Of a stretch of 64,000 nt of DNA, positions 1 to 8,681 are shown piece by piece. The position numbers were made by a program, and so were the translations under genes. Under the pieces are notes generated by a model. The model did no database searches and was not told the DNA's origin. It saw only the letters and a list, made by a program, of their open reading frames with translations. The stretch comes from an uncultured Clostridia bacterium. Lineage in GTDB: Bacteria > Bacillota > Clostridia > Christensenellales > UBA1242. The DNA is taken from contig CAKVLR010000001.1 of NCBI GenBank assembly GCA_934757855.1, forward strand, positions 124,001 to 188,000. Reading direction: 5' to 3'. Position 1 is the stretch's first letter; each line of letters begins with the position of its first letter.

Positions 1-223
1 CGTTTGCCTTTTTAGCACCTGACTTAATAGTACCCCCAGCAGATTTTGCCTTATTCGCTAAAACTTGCGCCTTAGCGGTTAAATTTTGAGTCTTGCCCGC
101 CAAACTTTCACGGAAACCAGCCGTTCTTTGGCTAATACCAGAAAAACCAGTCCTAATTTTCGAACCAGCGGAACTAAATTTTGCTTTTAATGCTTGAAAT
201 TTTGTATTTTTACCTTCAGCCAT
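1..223 (-). CDS. Partial Ala/Lys/Ser-rich protein, N-terminus only
   Basis: An ATG at 223 is preceded by an AAGGGG ribosome-binding site and opens a frame that runs off the left edge without a stop. The visible 74 residues begin MAEGKNTKFQALK and are rich in Ala, Lys, Ser, Gly and Thr, with no signal peptide or membrane helix. It lies downstream of the VirB4-like gene on the same strand but behind its own promoter and after a terminator. It may belong to the secretion locus, but the fragment is too short and too low in complexity to name. Confidence 0.7.
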   Translation of the reverse strand, partial: MAEGKNTKFQALKAKFSSAGSKIRTGFSGISQRTAGFRESLAGKTQNLTAKAQVLANKAKSAGGTIKSGAKKAN

Positions 224-260
224 AAAAAATACCCCTTCTTTTTGTTACCTTTATAGTGTT

Positions 261-289
261 ATTATACCATATTTCTTAAAAAAATGCAA
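261..289 (-). promoter_or_regulatory. Sigma-A-type promoter of the partial left-edge gene
   Basis: On the minus strand, TTGCAT is followed by a 17-nt spacer and a perfect TATAAT, about 38 nt upstream of the ATG at 223. Confidence 0.7.
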
Positions 290-322
290 TATGCTTTGCC
301 AAAAAATTTTGACTACACAAAT

Positions 323-350
323 TAAGAAAAAGCACCTGATATTAGGCGCT
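323..350 (-). terminator. Intrinsic terminator after the VirB4-like gene
   Basis: Read on the minus strand, a 7-bp stem AGCGCCT/AGGTGCT (one G·T pair) with a 6-nt loop is followed by TTTTTC. It starts 8 nt past the VirB4 stop codon. Confidence 0.65.
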
Positions 351-357
351 AATTCTA

Positions 358-3078
358 TTATAGTTTGCCGACTTTTTGAATTGTAGGATTTGCCTCGATC
401 GTAAATGTTGTACGGCTAAATGGACTGACAATGAAGAAACAAGTACCACGTCCCGCTGTTACGATTGCATCTTGCTCATCTTTGTTAATCTCACCAGCAT
501 TTCGATACAAGCCAACTAGGTCGGTAATATCGTTTGGTGAAAGGGAGAAAATCATAGAATATTGACTAGCGTTGATAACCGCACTCGCCTGTCGTTTAGT
601 TTCTTCCGAACCACCGATAAAGTCTTTTACATTTTGTGTAATTACTATTTGCATACCCTCATACTTACGGATACGCTTTGCCATCTGAGCCATAAAGTCT
701 AGCGCTATTGGGAATTTAGGATTGATAAACAAGTGCGCCTCATCAACGGTAACAATGATTTTACGGTGTGTCTTATATTTTTCATTAAAGTCTTTATTCT
801 TCAAAATTTCGTTGTCTAGATACTTAAATACCAATAACATTTGCGCACTTGCTACGGACATATTACGGTTTGAAAGTAATGACTGGAAGTTGAAACAAAC
901 AAAGTTTTCATCGGTTTCGATACTGGTAGGTCCGTTCCAAAGTTTCGCGTTACGACCGCCTGTTGCAAATTTTTGTACATAAACTTGAATAATTTGCAAG
1001 TTTTGGCGGAAATACTCATCTTTTTCGTGAGCAATTTTTTCATTGATAAGATTGAATAAGTCATCAAAAATAGGATAATCTTCTGGCTTCAACTCACTCA
1101 AATCGGTATTGTTATCAATACCCTTATTGCGGTAAATTTCTACAACTAATGAGTTTAAAATTTCAAAAGCATCACCAGTCATACCATCGAAAATGATACG
1201 GAAGTACTCCTCCAAAAATTGCAAGTGCATACTGTAATTATCACTTGATTTTTTGGAAATTTCGGCTTTTTTCTTCTCAATCTCTTTTAATTCTTCCTCA
1301 GATTCCTCGCCCGTGATTTCGATTTCTTCCTCATCGGAAAGTGTAGTCATAATGTGGAACGGATTGAGTATTCCGTGTACCGAACTACCTACATCTATAT
1401 ACTTACCGCCCAAGTTTCTAGTGAGATCGGTATATTCTTTTTCGGGGTCAAGAATAAATATACGCGTATTGTCGGCAGCAAGGTTTGCAAGCAAGGTCTT
1501 AGTCGCATAAGATTTACCACTACCAGATTTACCGATAACAATCATATTTGCATTTACACGCTCGTTGTGTAGAGGGTTTTCCTTATCGTTGTTTACGAAA
1601 AAGTCAATAAACACTGGATAAGAGTTGTACCCCGCATAGAAACCTTTTGCATCTAGTAGGCTATTTGAGATAAACGGGAACATTGCTGCCACTGAGGTAG
1701 TTTGAATGTTACGGCTCCCTTCCTCAACAGTGTCAATTTTACTTAGGTTTGTACCGATAAACGCCTCAACCTGCCTACCAAACATTTCACTATATTTAAA
1801 GCCATTTTGTTTCAAAATTGCACGCACTTCTTTCTTTACAGATTCCTCACACATAATGTGAATATGCACATCAAACAAGTCCTCGTTACCGATTTTCAAG
1901 TCGCTCAACAAATCAGTCAAAGTTTCGTGCTGAGTTTGCAAGTCAATTTGCTTACTAGATTTAAATGTAGAACGCATACGCCCTTCCAGTTCAACGATAG
2001 AACGGTCGATTGTACGCTCACTTTTTTCCTTTTGTTGCGGCACAAGATTAACTACAACTTTTGTACTACTTAGTCTAAAAAACGGCCAAGCCCACGCATT
2101 TGGTACGGATACAGGATAATCAGTAATTACAAAGTTTGAATAAGCCGTACCATCAATGATAGTTTTGTTAGTTTTAAATACAATTTCTTCTGGAATTGTC
2201 CAATCAACATACTCATTCATACTGCGCAAGCCTAACTCAGACTCATTAAAATCTTGCCCAAAATTTGCCTTTAAGAAAACAGTCAGTTCGTTGTCTTTTA
2301 GTTGCTCGGACATCAACGGCACAATACCCGTTGCAAGCGCTCTTTTCATACCACCTAATGTAGTGCGCAACGCCTCTCTATCTTTGTCAAATACAACAAA
2401 ATAGAAATGGTCCATATATGTTCTTTCCATATTACTAAAATCTCGCAACTGTTGCATTCTTGACTCAAAAATACGGCTTCGCGCATCAATTTCTTGTTTT
2501 GTCATAACGCCGTCACTCGCAAGTTCAAGAAGAGTATCGTATTTACGGTCCTCATTGTAGATAAACCCGTCCATAACCATAGGTTTTGCCACTTTTACAA
2601 GGCTAACTTGCTGACCAACTGATACAAGCCTCAACGCATTAGCAACGGTCCTAATTACCGCCTCTTGCTTTTCCTCATTTAAAAGTCCAAATTCCATAGG
2701 GCGCACTTCTAGCACACCAGCATAATATTCCTTGAAATCAATCATATTGTTGGAAATGTTTGAGTAAGGAATAATCTCTTTTATATCTACATATTTACGC
2801 TTAGGGTGTTTGGCATATTTTTTCTTATAAGCAAAAAACTTAAACAAAATACCCAAAGTTGCAAACAGCCTTTTGCCATCAGCAATAGGCATAAATAGTG
2901 ATACAATAATCGCTACCCAAGCAATGCTAAGATAAATCTTGATATTTTGCGGTATGCCTTGGCTGACTATCAAAAGTATTAGTACGGCAATACCTATTGC
3001 GATAAAAATTACATCGCCCAGCGTAATACCTTTGTAGAACTCCATTTTGACCTTCGTTCTACGCGGAATATATTTCAT
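358..3078 (-). CDS. VirB4-type ATPase with N-terminal PrgI-like membrane domain
   Basis: This 906-aa protein is predicted to be the cytoplasmic, membrane-associated ATPase that powers a type IV secretion or conjugation channel. The N-terminus has two hydrophobic segments (about residues 22–40 and 48–64), as in the small PrgI proteins that precede VirB4 in Gram-positive systems, so it looks like a PrgI–VirB4 fusion. The Walker A motif GKSGSGKS is at 516–523. The Walker B stretch, VTVDEAHLF, has its Asp-Glu pair at 779–780. A charged Glu/Lys-rich insertion follows Walker A (about 585–610). The ATG at 3078 has an AGAGGTG site. The gene has its own promoter, and a terminator separates it from the VirB6-like gene upstream. 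The family call is firm; what the channel carries is unknown. Confidence 0.9.
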   Translation of the reverse strand: MKYIPRRTKVKMEFYKGITLGDVIFIAIGIAVLILLIVSQGIPQNIKIYLSIAWVAIIVSLFMPIADGKRLFATLGILFKFFAYKKKYAKHPKRKYVDIKEIIPYSNISNNMIDFKEYYAGVLEVRPMEFGLLNEEKQEAVIRTVANALRLVSVGQQVSLVKVAKPMVMDGFIYNEDRKYDTLLELASDGVMTKQEIDARSRIFESRMQQLRDFSNMERTYMDHFYFVVFDKDREALRTTLGGMKRALATGIVPLMSEQLKDNELTVFLKANFGQDFNESELGLRSMNEYVDWTIPEEIVFKTNKTIIDGTAYSNFVITDYPVSVPNAWAWPFFRLSSTKVVVNLVPQQKEKSERTIDRSIVELEGRMRSTFKSSKQIDLQTQHETLTDLLSDLKIGNEDLFDVHIHIMCEESVKKEVRAILKQNGFKYSEMFGRQVEAFIGTNLSKIDTVEEGSRNIQTTSVAAMFPFISNSLLDAKGFYAGYNSYPVFIDFFVNNDKENPLHNERVNANMIVIGKSGSGKSYATKTLLANLAADNTRIFILDPEKEYTDLTRNLGGKYIDVGSSVHGILNPFHIMTTLSDEEEIEITGEESEEELKEIEKKKAEISKKSSDNYSMHLQFLEEYFRIIFDGMTGDAFEILNSLVVEIYRNKGIDNNTDLSELKPEDYPIFDDLFNLINEKIAHEKDEYFRQNLQIIQVYVQKFATGGRNAKLWNGPTSIETDENFVCFNFQSLLSNRNMSVASAQMLLVFKYLDNEILKNKDFNEKYKTHRKIIVTVDEAHLFINPKFPIALDFMAQMAKRIRKYEGMQIVITQNVKDFIGGSEETKRQASAVINASQYSMIFSLSPNDITDLVGLYRNAGEINKDEQDAIVTAGRGTCFFIVSPFSRTTFTIEANPTIQKVGKL

Positions 3079-3108
3079 TTCACACCTCTATTTTTTAGTA
3101 TTATCAAT

Positions 3109-3136
3109 ATTATATAATAAATACTCCAAAAATCAA
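3109..3136 (-). promoter_or_regulatory. Promoter of the VirB4-like gene
   Basis: Minus-strand TTGATT, 16-nt spacer, TATAAT, about 31 nt upstream of the ATG at 3078. It explains how VirB4 is expressed despite the terminator just upstream. Confidence 0.6.
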
Positions 3137-3179
3137 AACGATTGAGGACAAATTTTAAAAAAATTAGTAAATTTTTCTA

Positions 3180-3217
3180 CAAAAAACAAAAAGATATGCC
3201 AAAACATATCTTTTTGT
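3180..3217 (-). terminator. Strong terminator after the VirB6-like gene
   Basis: A perfect 13-bp stem (ACAAAAAGATATG and its complement) with a 6-nt loop, followed on the minus strand by a T-run. It lies between the VirB6-like stop and the VirB4 promoter. Confidence 0.8.
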
Positions 3218-3261
3218 AAAATTTTTTTTATAAGTTCAACAAGTTAAACAAATTTTAATTC

Positions 3262-5826
3262 TTATTTTTTCTTTTTGGTATCTTCTTGAATTTTATCAAC
3301 TGTCTTTTTAACGCCAGCAAGTTGCCCTTTGGTTTCGTTGACTGCATTTACAGTCTTGCCTAGACTTTGAGCAATTTTGTCCAACTTAGATTGAATTGAA
3401 CGGCTTGTGTTGTTAGCGTTAGAAGAAGCACTACGCAATTCTTGTCTAATACCACTGTCATCAATCTTGATTTTCTTGTCACCCAAAGCACCGACAACAT
3501 CTGCTTTACCCTTTGCCTCAACATCTTTTGCATCTACTTTGTTAGCATCTACATCGCCATCAAGTTTGTTTTCACCACTCAAATCAATGGTGTTAGCATC
3601 GGTAGTTGTAGTATTTGAGGTTTCGCTTGCTTGACCGATATTGATTTCAGCCTTTTGGGCGTCATCAGTTATAGTTGCAGCTCCAGTATCAAGGTTAGCG
3701 GTATCTATGGTATAATTATTATCAGTGTCATCATTCACTATGCGTACAGGTACAGGCCTGTCTGATGATGTTGGAGTACCCAAGCCACCAGTTCCGCCTC
3801 CACCGCCTCCGCCACCAGGTGGTGGAGGGGTACCGCCAGCGCCTTTGTCATCAGTATCATCATCGGTTGCACCAGCGCCACTAGTAGCCCCCGCCTTCAC
3901 AGCACTAGACGTTGCTTTAGACCTGTCTTTGTTGGCTTTTTCATTTGCAAGTTCTTCTTCAATCTCTTGTTTCATTTTAAGGTCATCTTTGGTGTCTTTA
4001 CGCTTTTTAGCATCTTCATCATCTTTAAATTTCTTTGAAATATTGCTAAGTATAGGAGCACCTTTTCCAGCGGTCTTGCTGTCTTCTTTTAGCATATTCC
4101 ACATAGGAGTAGCCTCTGCAAAACCTTTAACCCCATCATTAAGCGCCTTTTTACGCCTGTCAGCGGTGAGTTTTACATTACGAGTTTCACCTGTGAGGTC
4201 ACCATCTTCATCATATATAGGTACCACACCGCCATCATTGATGTATGACTTTGTATTCTTTAATTGCGAGCTTCTACGATTAACCCTATTTTGCAAATCT
4301 TGATTTTCAGCGCGACCTTGAGTGCCGATACGGCGTTGTCCCCACGCTTTTAATCTATCCTTTGCTGAAACATCTTCCAAGCCCCTACTTGAACCATCAG
4401 CACCTGGAGCAACAATATTACCATTTTTATCGAAAGATAAATCTTTAATTGCGCCCTTTGTCTTTACATTGTCAGCAATTTTTGCGCCAGCAAATCTAGC
4501 AGCGCGCGCAGGCATCATAGCGAGATTTCCCGCTTGGCCTACCGCTTTTAAGCCCATTTGTTTTGCCTCTTTACCTACCGCCTCACCAGTTTTGAGAGCA
4601 TCACCTTGACCTACCATTTCGGTTACGAGGTCAACAAGCGACCTAATAGAAACAAGCGCAGTGAATATGAAAATCAACTGCATTATCGCATTGTACAAGC
4701 CATTGATTCCATCTGGTGGAAATAGTGTAACGGTTTGTAACAATGTCAAAATCATAAATACAAGGTTAAGTCCTAAAATTGGACCATACGCTGAGAATAC
4801 ACGCTTAACGAAAGCACCTCTCCATGACTTGTATCTATCGCCACCATCAAGAGGCATAAGCGAAACAGCCAAAGGAGATAATACAAACAAAATCGTAAGT
4901 TCGTACAACCGACAAATTACACCTATTAAGAGTTTCAAGAGTATCATAATAATCATATATGATGCTATGTAACCTATCAAATAGTTGTAATACAATGGGT
5001 TGTAAAAATAGAACACCAACTGATAATTACCTATATCAAAACTGCTAAATGTCCTAGTTTTTTGCCCTAAACCTGTATCACCTATGGTCGTAAAACTAGC
5101 CACTCCGCCCTCAGCCACTGGCGTAGCACCAGACCTAAATGCATCATCAATCAAATCAGCAATTTTGCCTTGGTCATACGCACTTAAATTTGCAATCCCT
5201 GGTATATAACTAAATTTACCATTTCTGCCATTATAAATTTCTTGCGCAAATTCAGCATCTGACCTTACCCTACTCGCATTGTATGCGGAAGCAGTAAATA
5301 CTTGCGAACTAAACGAAACCGCATCACGCGAGGTCGCTCCATCGAGCATTTTTAGCACAAAATTCGATACAATTACGCCCAAAAAGCACACTACTGGCAC
5401 AATCGCAAAGTAAGCAACCGCCTTTAATGCACTCTTAAAAATATTACCTTTTGAATTGTCTTTTTCATCAAATTCTACTTTTAGTACGGCAATAAATGTA
5501 GTGATAAATAGCAGAATTATAGCAGCGACAAGTATAGATATAAATACTGCCTGCACCGTACTACTCTGCAAAAACTGCATTACCAAATCGCCACTGACTG
5601 CTTGTCCATTTTGATAATAGACATCAAGACCCGCCGCTTTCCTAAACACACAAGTCACAACATCCATTACAAAGAAGAAACCAATTTGCACCATATACAG
5701 TATGCCACCGATAGTGTACGCAAAGAAATTTCCTAATGGTGTAACGATAAAGTCAGTAAAAGCATCTTTTAGCCAGTTGATAAGACCATCTAACCATCCG
5801 CCTAATTGTGAAACACCGCTAGTCAA
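3262..5826 (-). CDS. VirB6/TrbL-like polytopic membrane protein with long hydrophilic tail
   Basis: This 854-aa protein fits the channel-forming inner-membrane subunit of a type IV secretion system. Residues 1 to about 415 contain several hydrophobic helices (around 30–55, 85–115, 135–165, 275–330 and 345–400), the TrbL/VirB6 pattern. The rest, about 415–854, is hydrophilic. It is rich in Asp, Lys, Ala and Thr, with a Pro4-Gly8 run near 665–680 and a C-terminal stretch resembling a coiled coil. The start is TTG at 5826, supported by GGGGAGGG 7 nt upstream. The topology and the neighbouring VirB4 and VirD4 genes support the assignment, but I saw no diagnostic catalytic motif. The tail is unusually long for the family and may interact with substrate or cytoplasm. 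Confidence 0.7.
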   Translation of the reverse strand: MTSGVSQLGGWLDGLINWLKDAFTDFIVTPLGNFFAYTIGGILYMVQIGFFFVMDVVTCVFRKAAGLDVYYQNGQAVSGDLVMQFLQSSTVQAVFISILVAAIILLFITTFIAVLKVEFDEKDNSKGNIFKSALKAVAYFAIVPVVCFLGVIVSNFVLKMLDGATSRDAVSFSSQVFTASAYNASRVRSDAEFAQEIYNGRNGKFSYIPGIANLSAYDQGKIADLIDDAFRSGATPVAEGGVASFTTIGDTGLGQKTRTFSSFDIGNYQLVFYFYNPLYYNYLIGYIASYMIIMILLKLLIGVICRLYELTILFVLSPLAVSLMPLDGGDRYKSWRGAFVKRVFSAYGPILGLNLVFMILTLLQTVTLFPPDGINGLYNAIMQLIFIFTALVSIRSLVDLVTEMVGQGDALKTGEAVGKEAKQMGLKAVGQAGNLAMMPARAARFAGAKIADNVKTKGAIKDLSFDKNGNIVAPGADGSSRGLEDVSAKDRLKAWGQRRIGTQGRAENQDLQNRVNRRSSQLKNTKSYINDGGVVPIYDEDGDLTGETRNVKLTADRRKKALNDGVKGFAEATPMWNMLKEDSKTAGKGAPILSNISKKFKDDEDAKKRKDTKDDLKMKQEIEEELANEKANKDRSKATSSAVKAGATSGAGATDDDTDDKGAGGTPPPPGGGGGGGGTGGLGTPTSSDRPVPVRIVNDDTDNNYTIDTANLDTGAATITDDAQKAEINIGQASETSNTTTTDANTIDLSGENKLDGDVDANKVDAKDVEAKGKADVVGALGDKKIKIDDSGIRQELRSASSNANNTSRSIQSKLDKIAQSLGKTVNAVNETKGQLAGVKKTVDKIQEDTKKKK

Positions 5827-5981
5827 GTTTTTTCCCTCCCCTGTATTTTTGTACTTTCTAGCCTTATTTAATTAATTATATCAAATAAAAATTCATATTG
5901 CAAGAATAAAATGCTAAAAATGTAGAATTTTTATTATTTTGAGTAAAAATTGTATAATTATGAATTATTTTACACCAAAAC

Positions 5982-7853
5982 TTACCACAAAGTGTCCTTA
6001 ATCAAAAACTTAAATGAGTAATCCGTGATATTTTCTTGCATTTTTGGCACAAAAATCAATTCTACAAAATCATTGTCATCATTGCACAAATTATAGTTTG
6101 ACAAATCAACTTCTTCACCAAAATAATTTGTAACTGTTAAATTTTTGCCAAAATTTACTGATTTACCCAATTTGCCCGCAAAAGTATTTTTATAAGAATT
6201 TTGCTCGTAATAAAATTTCTTTGAAGTTGTATTTTCTATACCATCGTTTGATAGCACATAATCCTCGCCAAAAAAGTATGGTGTGTAGATTAGCATTGAG
6301 TTCATTTTTGTATCGGCAAAAAATGACTCATCGGTGCAATCTAAATCATCTGTTAGGTATTGATTTTCGTAGTCAAAACTTTTAGTTATATCTGTATTGT
6401 ATCTAGCCGTATGAAGTATAGTATCTCCGCCCCCGCGGTGAATACGCATATAAATATCAAGAGTTATGTTTTCCTTTGTATCTATACTTAACTCTAAACT
6501 ATTAAATAACCATTTCTTTGCGCTTGTATCAGCATAAGACTTTAAATCTTCCTCATTAAAACTAATTATACCCTTAGGATACCATACAACACTTTGATAC
6601 TCGCGGTAGTCCATACTATTTAGTTTGTATATATCTCCTACCTTTTCACCAGTCGTATAAAAAGTCTCAGGTGATATATCAGTTATCTCTAGCCTTGTAT
6701 ATGTAGGAAAGTCAGCAGACATTGCAGGAGATAGACTTTCTCCATTCGTATTGTATCTACCAGCCACTATATCTACAATAGATTGTATTGTACTACTATA
6801 ATCATATTTATACCAACTATTTGTAGTTACTGTTTGCCTACCAGTACCGTCCATATCATAGTATATTGTTTCATACTCTGGGTTTTCTGGGTCAAATGGT
6901 TCCACTTTCTTTTGCCCACTAGGCGCATTATATGTAAATGTCATACTCTCGCGATTGATTGCATTTGTGCCTATTATAGTATCCCTTATATAACCACCAA
7001 GAAAATCCGCATAAGCCTTGTCTGCATTTATTCCCAACTTTTCAATTTTTGCTACAAGTTTGTTTATCTCTAAATCTAATTGAGATGGACCATAACTAAG
7101 CAGTGTACTTAACGGCGTGATATTGTTTTCACCTAGGATAAAGTACTCCATAAGATTTAATGTCACATATGGAGTAAATGTATCAATGTAGTTTGAATTG
7201 TAACCAGCGTTTACTGCATTGTTTAGGCTAAAATTCCATTTATATGCGTTTGAAGTCGTACGCGATATCTGCCAAATGTCATTTTCCGTATCGTATGTAC
7301 CAGTAATACCCGTTATTTGTTGTTCAATAGCACTATCCCAGCCGGACTTGCGCGCATCGTTTGCTTGGTATGGCTTTATCACTGGTAAGTCTATACTAGT
7401 GTTAAATTTTTCACCAGCAGGTAAAAGCGACTTATCCGCGTAAAACTCATAAACAATAGTTTCACCAGTATTTCCGCCCTCGTAGCCATAATTGCCTACC
7501 AAATAATATAAAATAGTATGCGCGACAATCTCGTATTGCTGTTTTGCATTTTGCGTATATTTATCTCTATCTGCTTGCAATACTGCATCACTGGTCCTTT
7601 CCCCAACTTTTGGGGTATATGTAGTGCGTATGCCTTGTGAAATAGAAGAATACATTTCCATTTCGGCTTTATCATCTTCGGTAGGGTCATAATCTGGTTT
7701 TGGATTGGTCGTGTCGCCCGTTTGTATTCTATCATCAGGCGTACCACTACCACCGCCTTGCTCTGGCTTAGGGTCATAACCGCCAAACCAGTTACAGCCA
7801 CTAAAACATAGCGCAACGGATAACAATATACCTAAAAACGCATTTTTGCGCAT
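5982..7853 (-). CDS. Lipoprotein of the secretion-like locus, unknown family
   Basis: This 623-aa protein starts with a lipoprotein signal peptide: a basic start, a hydrophobic core, and the lipobox FSGC with its Cys near residue 19. A low-complexity Gly/Asp/Pro linker follows (about 24–60). The remainder is Tyr/Asn/Thr-rich, mostly predicted beta and extracellular, and resembles no family I recognise. The ATG at 7853 has AAAGGAG 8 nt upstream. It sits between the small pilin-like gene and the VirB6-like gene, so an envelope-exposed accessory role in the secretion apparatus is a reasonable inference. That rests on position only. Confidence 0.75.
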   Translation of the reverse strand: MRKNAFLGILLSVALCFSGCNWFGGYDPKPEQGGGSGTPDDRIQTGDTTNPKPDYDPTEDDKAEMEMYSSISQGIRTTYTPKVGERTSDAVLQADRDKYTQNAKQQYEIVAHTILYYLVGNYGYEGGNTGETIVYEFYADKSLLPAGEKFNTSIDLPVIKPYQANDARKSGWDSAIEQQITGITGTYDTENDIWQISRTTSNAYKWNFSLNNAVNAGYNSNYIDTFTPYVTLNLMEYFILGENNITPLSTLLSYGPSQLDLEINKLVAKIEKLGINADKAYADFLGGYIRDTIIGTNAINRESMTFTYNAPSGQKKVEPFDPENPEYETIYYDMDGTGRQTVTTNSWYKYDYSSTIQSIVDIVAGRYNTNGESLSPAMSADFPTYTRLEITDISPETFYTTGEKVGDIYKLNSMDYREYQSVVWYPKGIISFNEEDLKSYADTSAKKWLFNSLELSIDTKENITLDIYMRIHRGGGDTILHTARYNTDITKSFDYENQYLTDDLDCTDESFFADTKMNSMLIYTPYFFGEDYVLSNDGIENTTSKKFYYEQNSYKNTFAGKLGKSVNFGKNLTVTNYFGEEVDLSNYNLCNDDNDFVELIFVPKMQENITDYSFKFLIKDTLW

Positions 7854-7991
7854 ACCATTTCTCCTTTCTTATTATCTATATAATATAGTAGTTAAAAAAT
7901 TCATTATTTATCTTGTTTAGTTGCGTACCTCAATAATCACAAGTAGTACACAAGCAAACCTTTATTTATTTTTCAATATTTATAAAATACT

Positions 7992-8042
7992 ATAAAAACA
8001 AAAAGTTGATAGCCGATAGCCATAAACTATCTACTATCAACT
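7992..8042 (-). terminator. Terminator after the VirB2/TrbC-like gene
   Basis: On the minus strand, a 9-bp outer stem (AGTTGATAG/CTATCAACT) and a 5-bp inner stem (GATAG/CTATC) are followed by TTTTTGTTTTT. It lies 15 nt after the stop codon at 8058. Confidence 0.75.
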
Positions 8043-8057
8043 CTTAACTAGACTTCA

Positions 8058-8420
8058 TTAAACTTCTATTTTTGGAAGCCATTCTGGAATGTAAGTACAG
8101 AACAATTTTAACAACAAAATTAAAGCAACTATACTTACCAAACCTATAATGAAATTAATCATACGCTTTTTGGCCTCTTGTTGTTGGTCAGCACTTTCAG
8201 CACGAGCTAACTTTACACCCAACACAATAGCATAGATAACGCCTGCTGTACCTACCAAAATCAAAATAGGGTACAACACTACATTAATTGCATCAACAAC
8301 CTCTTTTACCCATTTCCATTGTGGGTCAGTTTCTAAGTCAACATGGTCAGCACCCAACACAGAGTTACCAGAGAAGCCGTGCATCATAGCGTTTGCCATT
8401 TGAAACAATAGTGCGTTCAT
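8058..8420 (-). CDS. Small VirB2/TrbC-like membrane protein
   Basis: This 120-aa protein has two strongly hydrophobic helices (about 43–70 and 90–110) joined by a short basic loop containing KLARAESADQQQEAKKR. An amphipathic N-terminus precedes them. Two-helix proteins of this size next to VirB4/VirB6/VirD4 genes in Firmicutes are usually TrbC/VirB2-type pilin or channel subunits. The ATG at 8420 has CGGAGGT 10 nt upstream. It is first in the leftward gene set, behind a promoter divergent from that of the coupling protein, and is followed at once by a terminator, so it is probably made in excess over the downstream proteins. Confidence 0.7.
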   Translation of the reverse strand: MNALLFQMANAMMHGFSGNSVLGADHVDLETDPQWKWVKEVVDAINVVLYPILILVGTAGVIYAIVLGVKLARAESADQQQEAKKRMINFIIGLVSIVALILLLKLFCTYIPEWLPKIEV

Positions 8421-8482
8421 TAATCAAATACCTCCGAAATTTTTTGGTTTGATTTTAAATTATGTTTTGCTTGGATTTAAAA

Positions 8483-8511
8483 AGTATGCGTAAAATCGTA
8501 AAATTGGTCAA
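8483..8511 (-). promoter_or_regulatory. Promoter of the VirB2/TrbC-like gene
   Basis: Minus-strand TTGACC, 17-nt spacer, CATACT. The -10 lies inside a near copy of the ACTATGC[AG]TAAAATT motif seen elsewhere in this window. Confidence 0.55.
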
Positions 8512-8558
8512 AAATTTCAAGCAAATACAAATTTATGTAATAATATTACCAAATAAAT

Positions 8559-8587
8559 TTGACAAAAGCAAATTAATTAAGTACAAT
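8559..8587 (+). promoter_or_regulatory. Promoter of the VirD4-like gene
   Basis: TTGACA, 17-nt spacer, TACAAT, an almost perfect sigma-A promoter 95 nt upstream of the start at 8682. A second TTGACA at 8619–8624 faces an extended -10-like TGTTAAAAT at 8641–8649, with a long 19-nt spacer, so two tandem promoters are possible. Confidence 0.7.
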
Positions 8588-8681
8588 TTTTAAGAAATTT
8601 TAAATTTTTTTGGATTTTTTGACAAAAATATGCTAAATAGTGTTAAAATTTTTGAAATTTCATTCATTTTGGAGGAAAAAT

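Noticed and set aside
3725..4303. 192-aa plus-strand frame opposite the VirB6-like tail
   Set aside because: Its proline run is only the complement of the Gly-rich codons of the real gene, and it has no ribosome-binding site.
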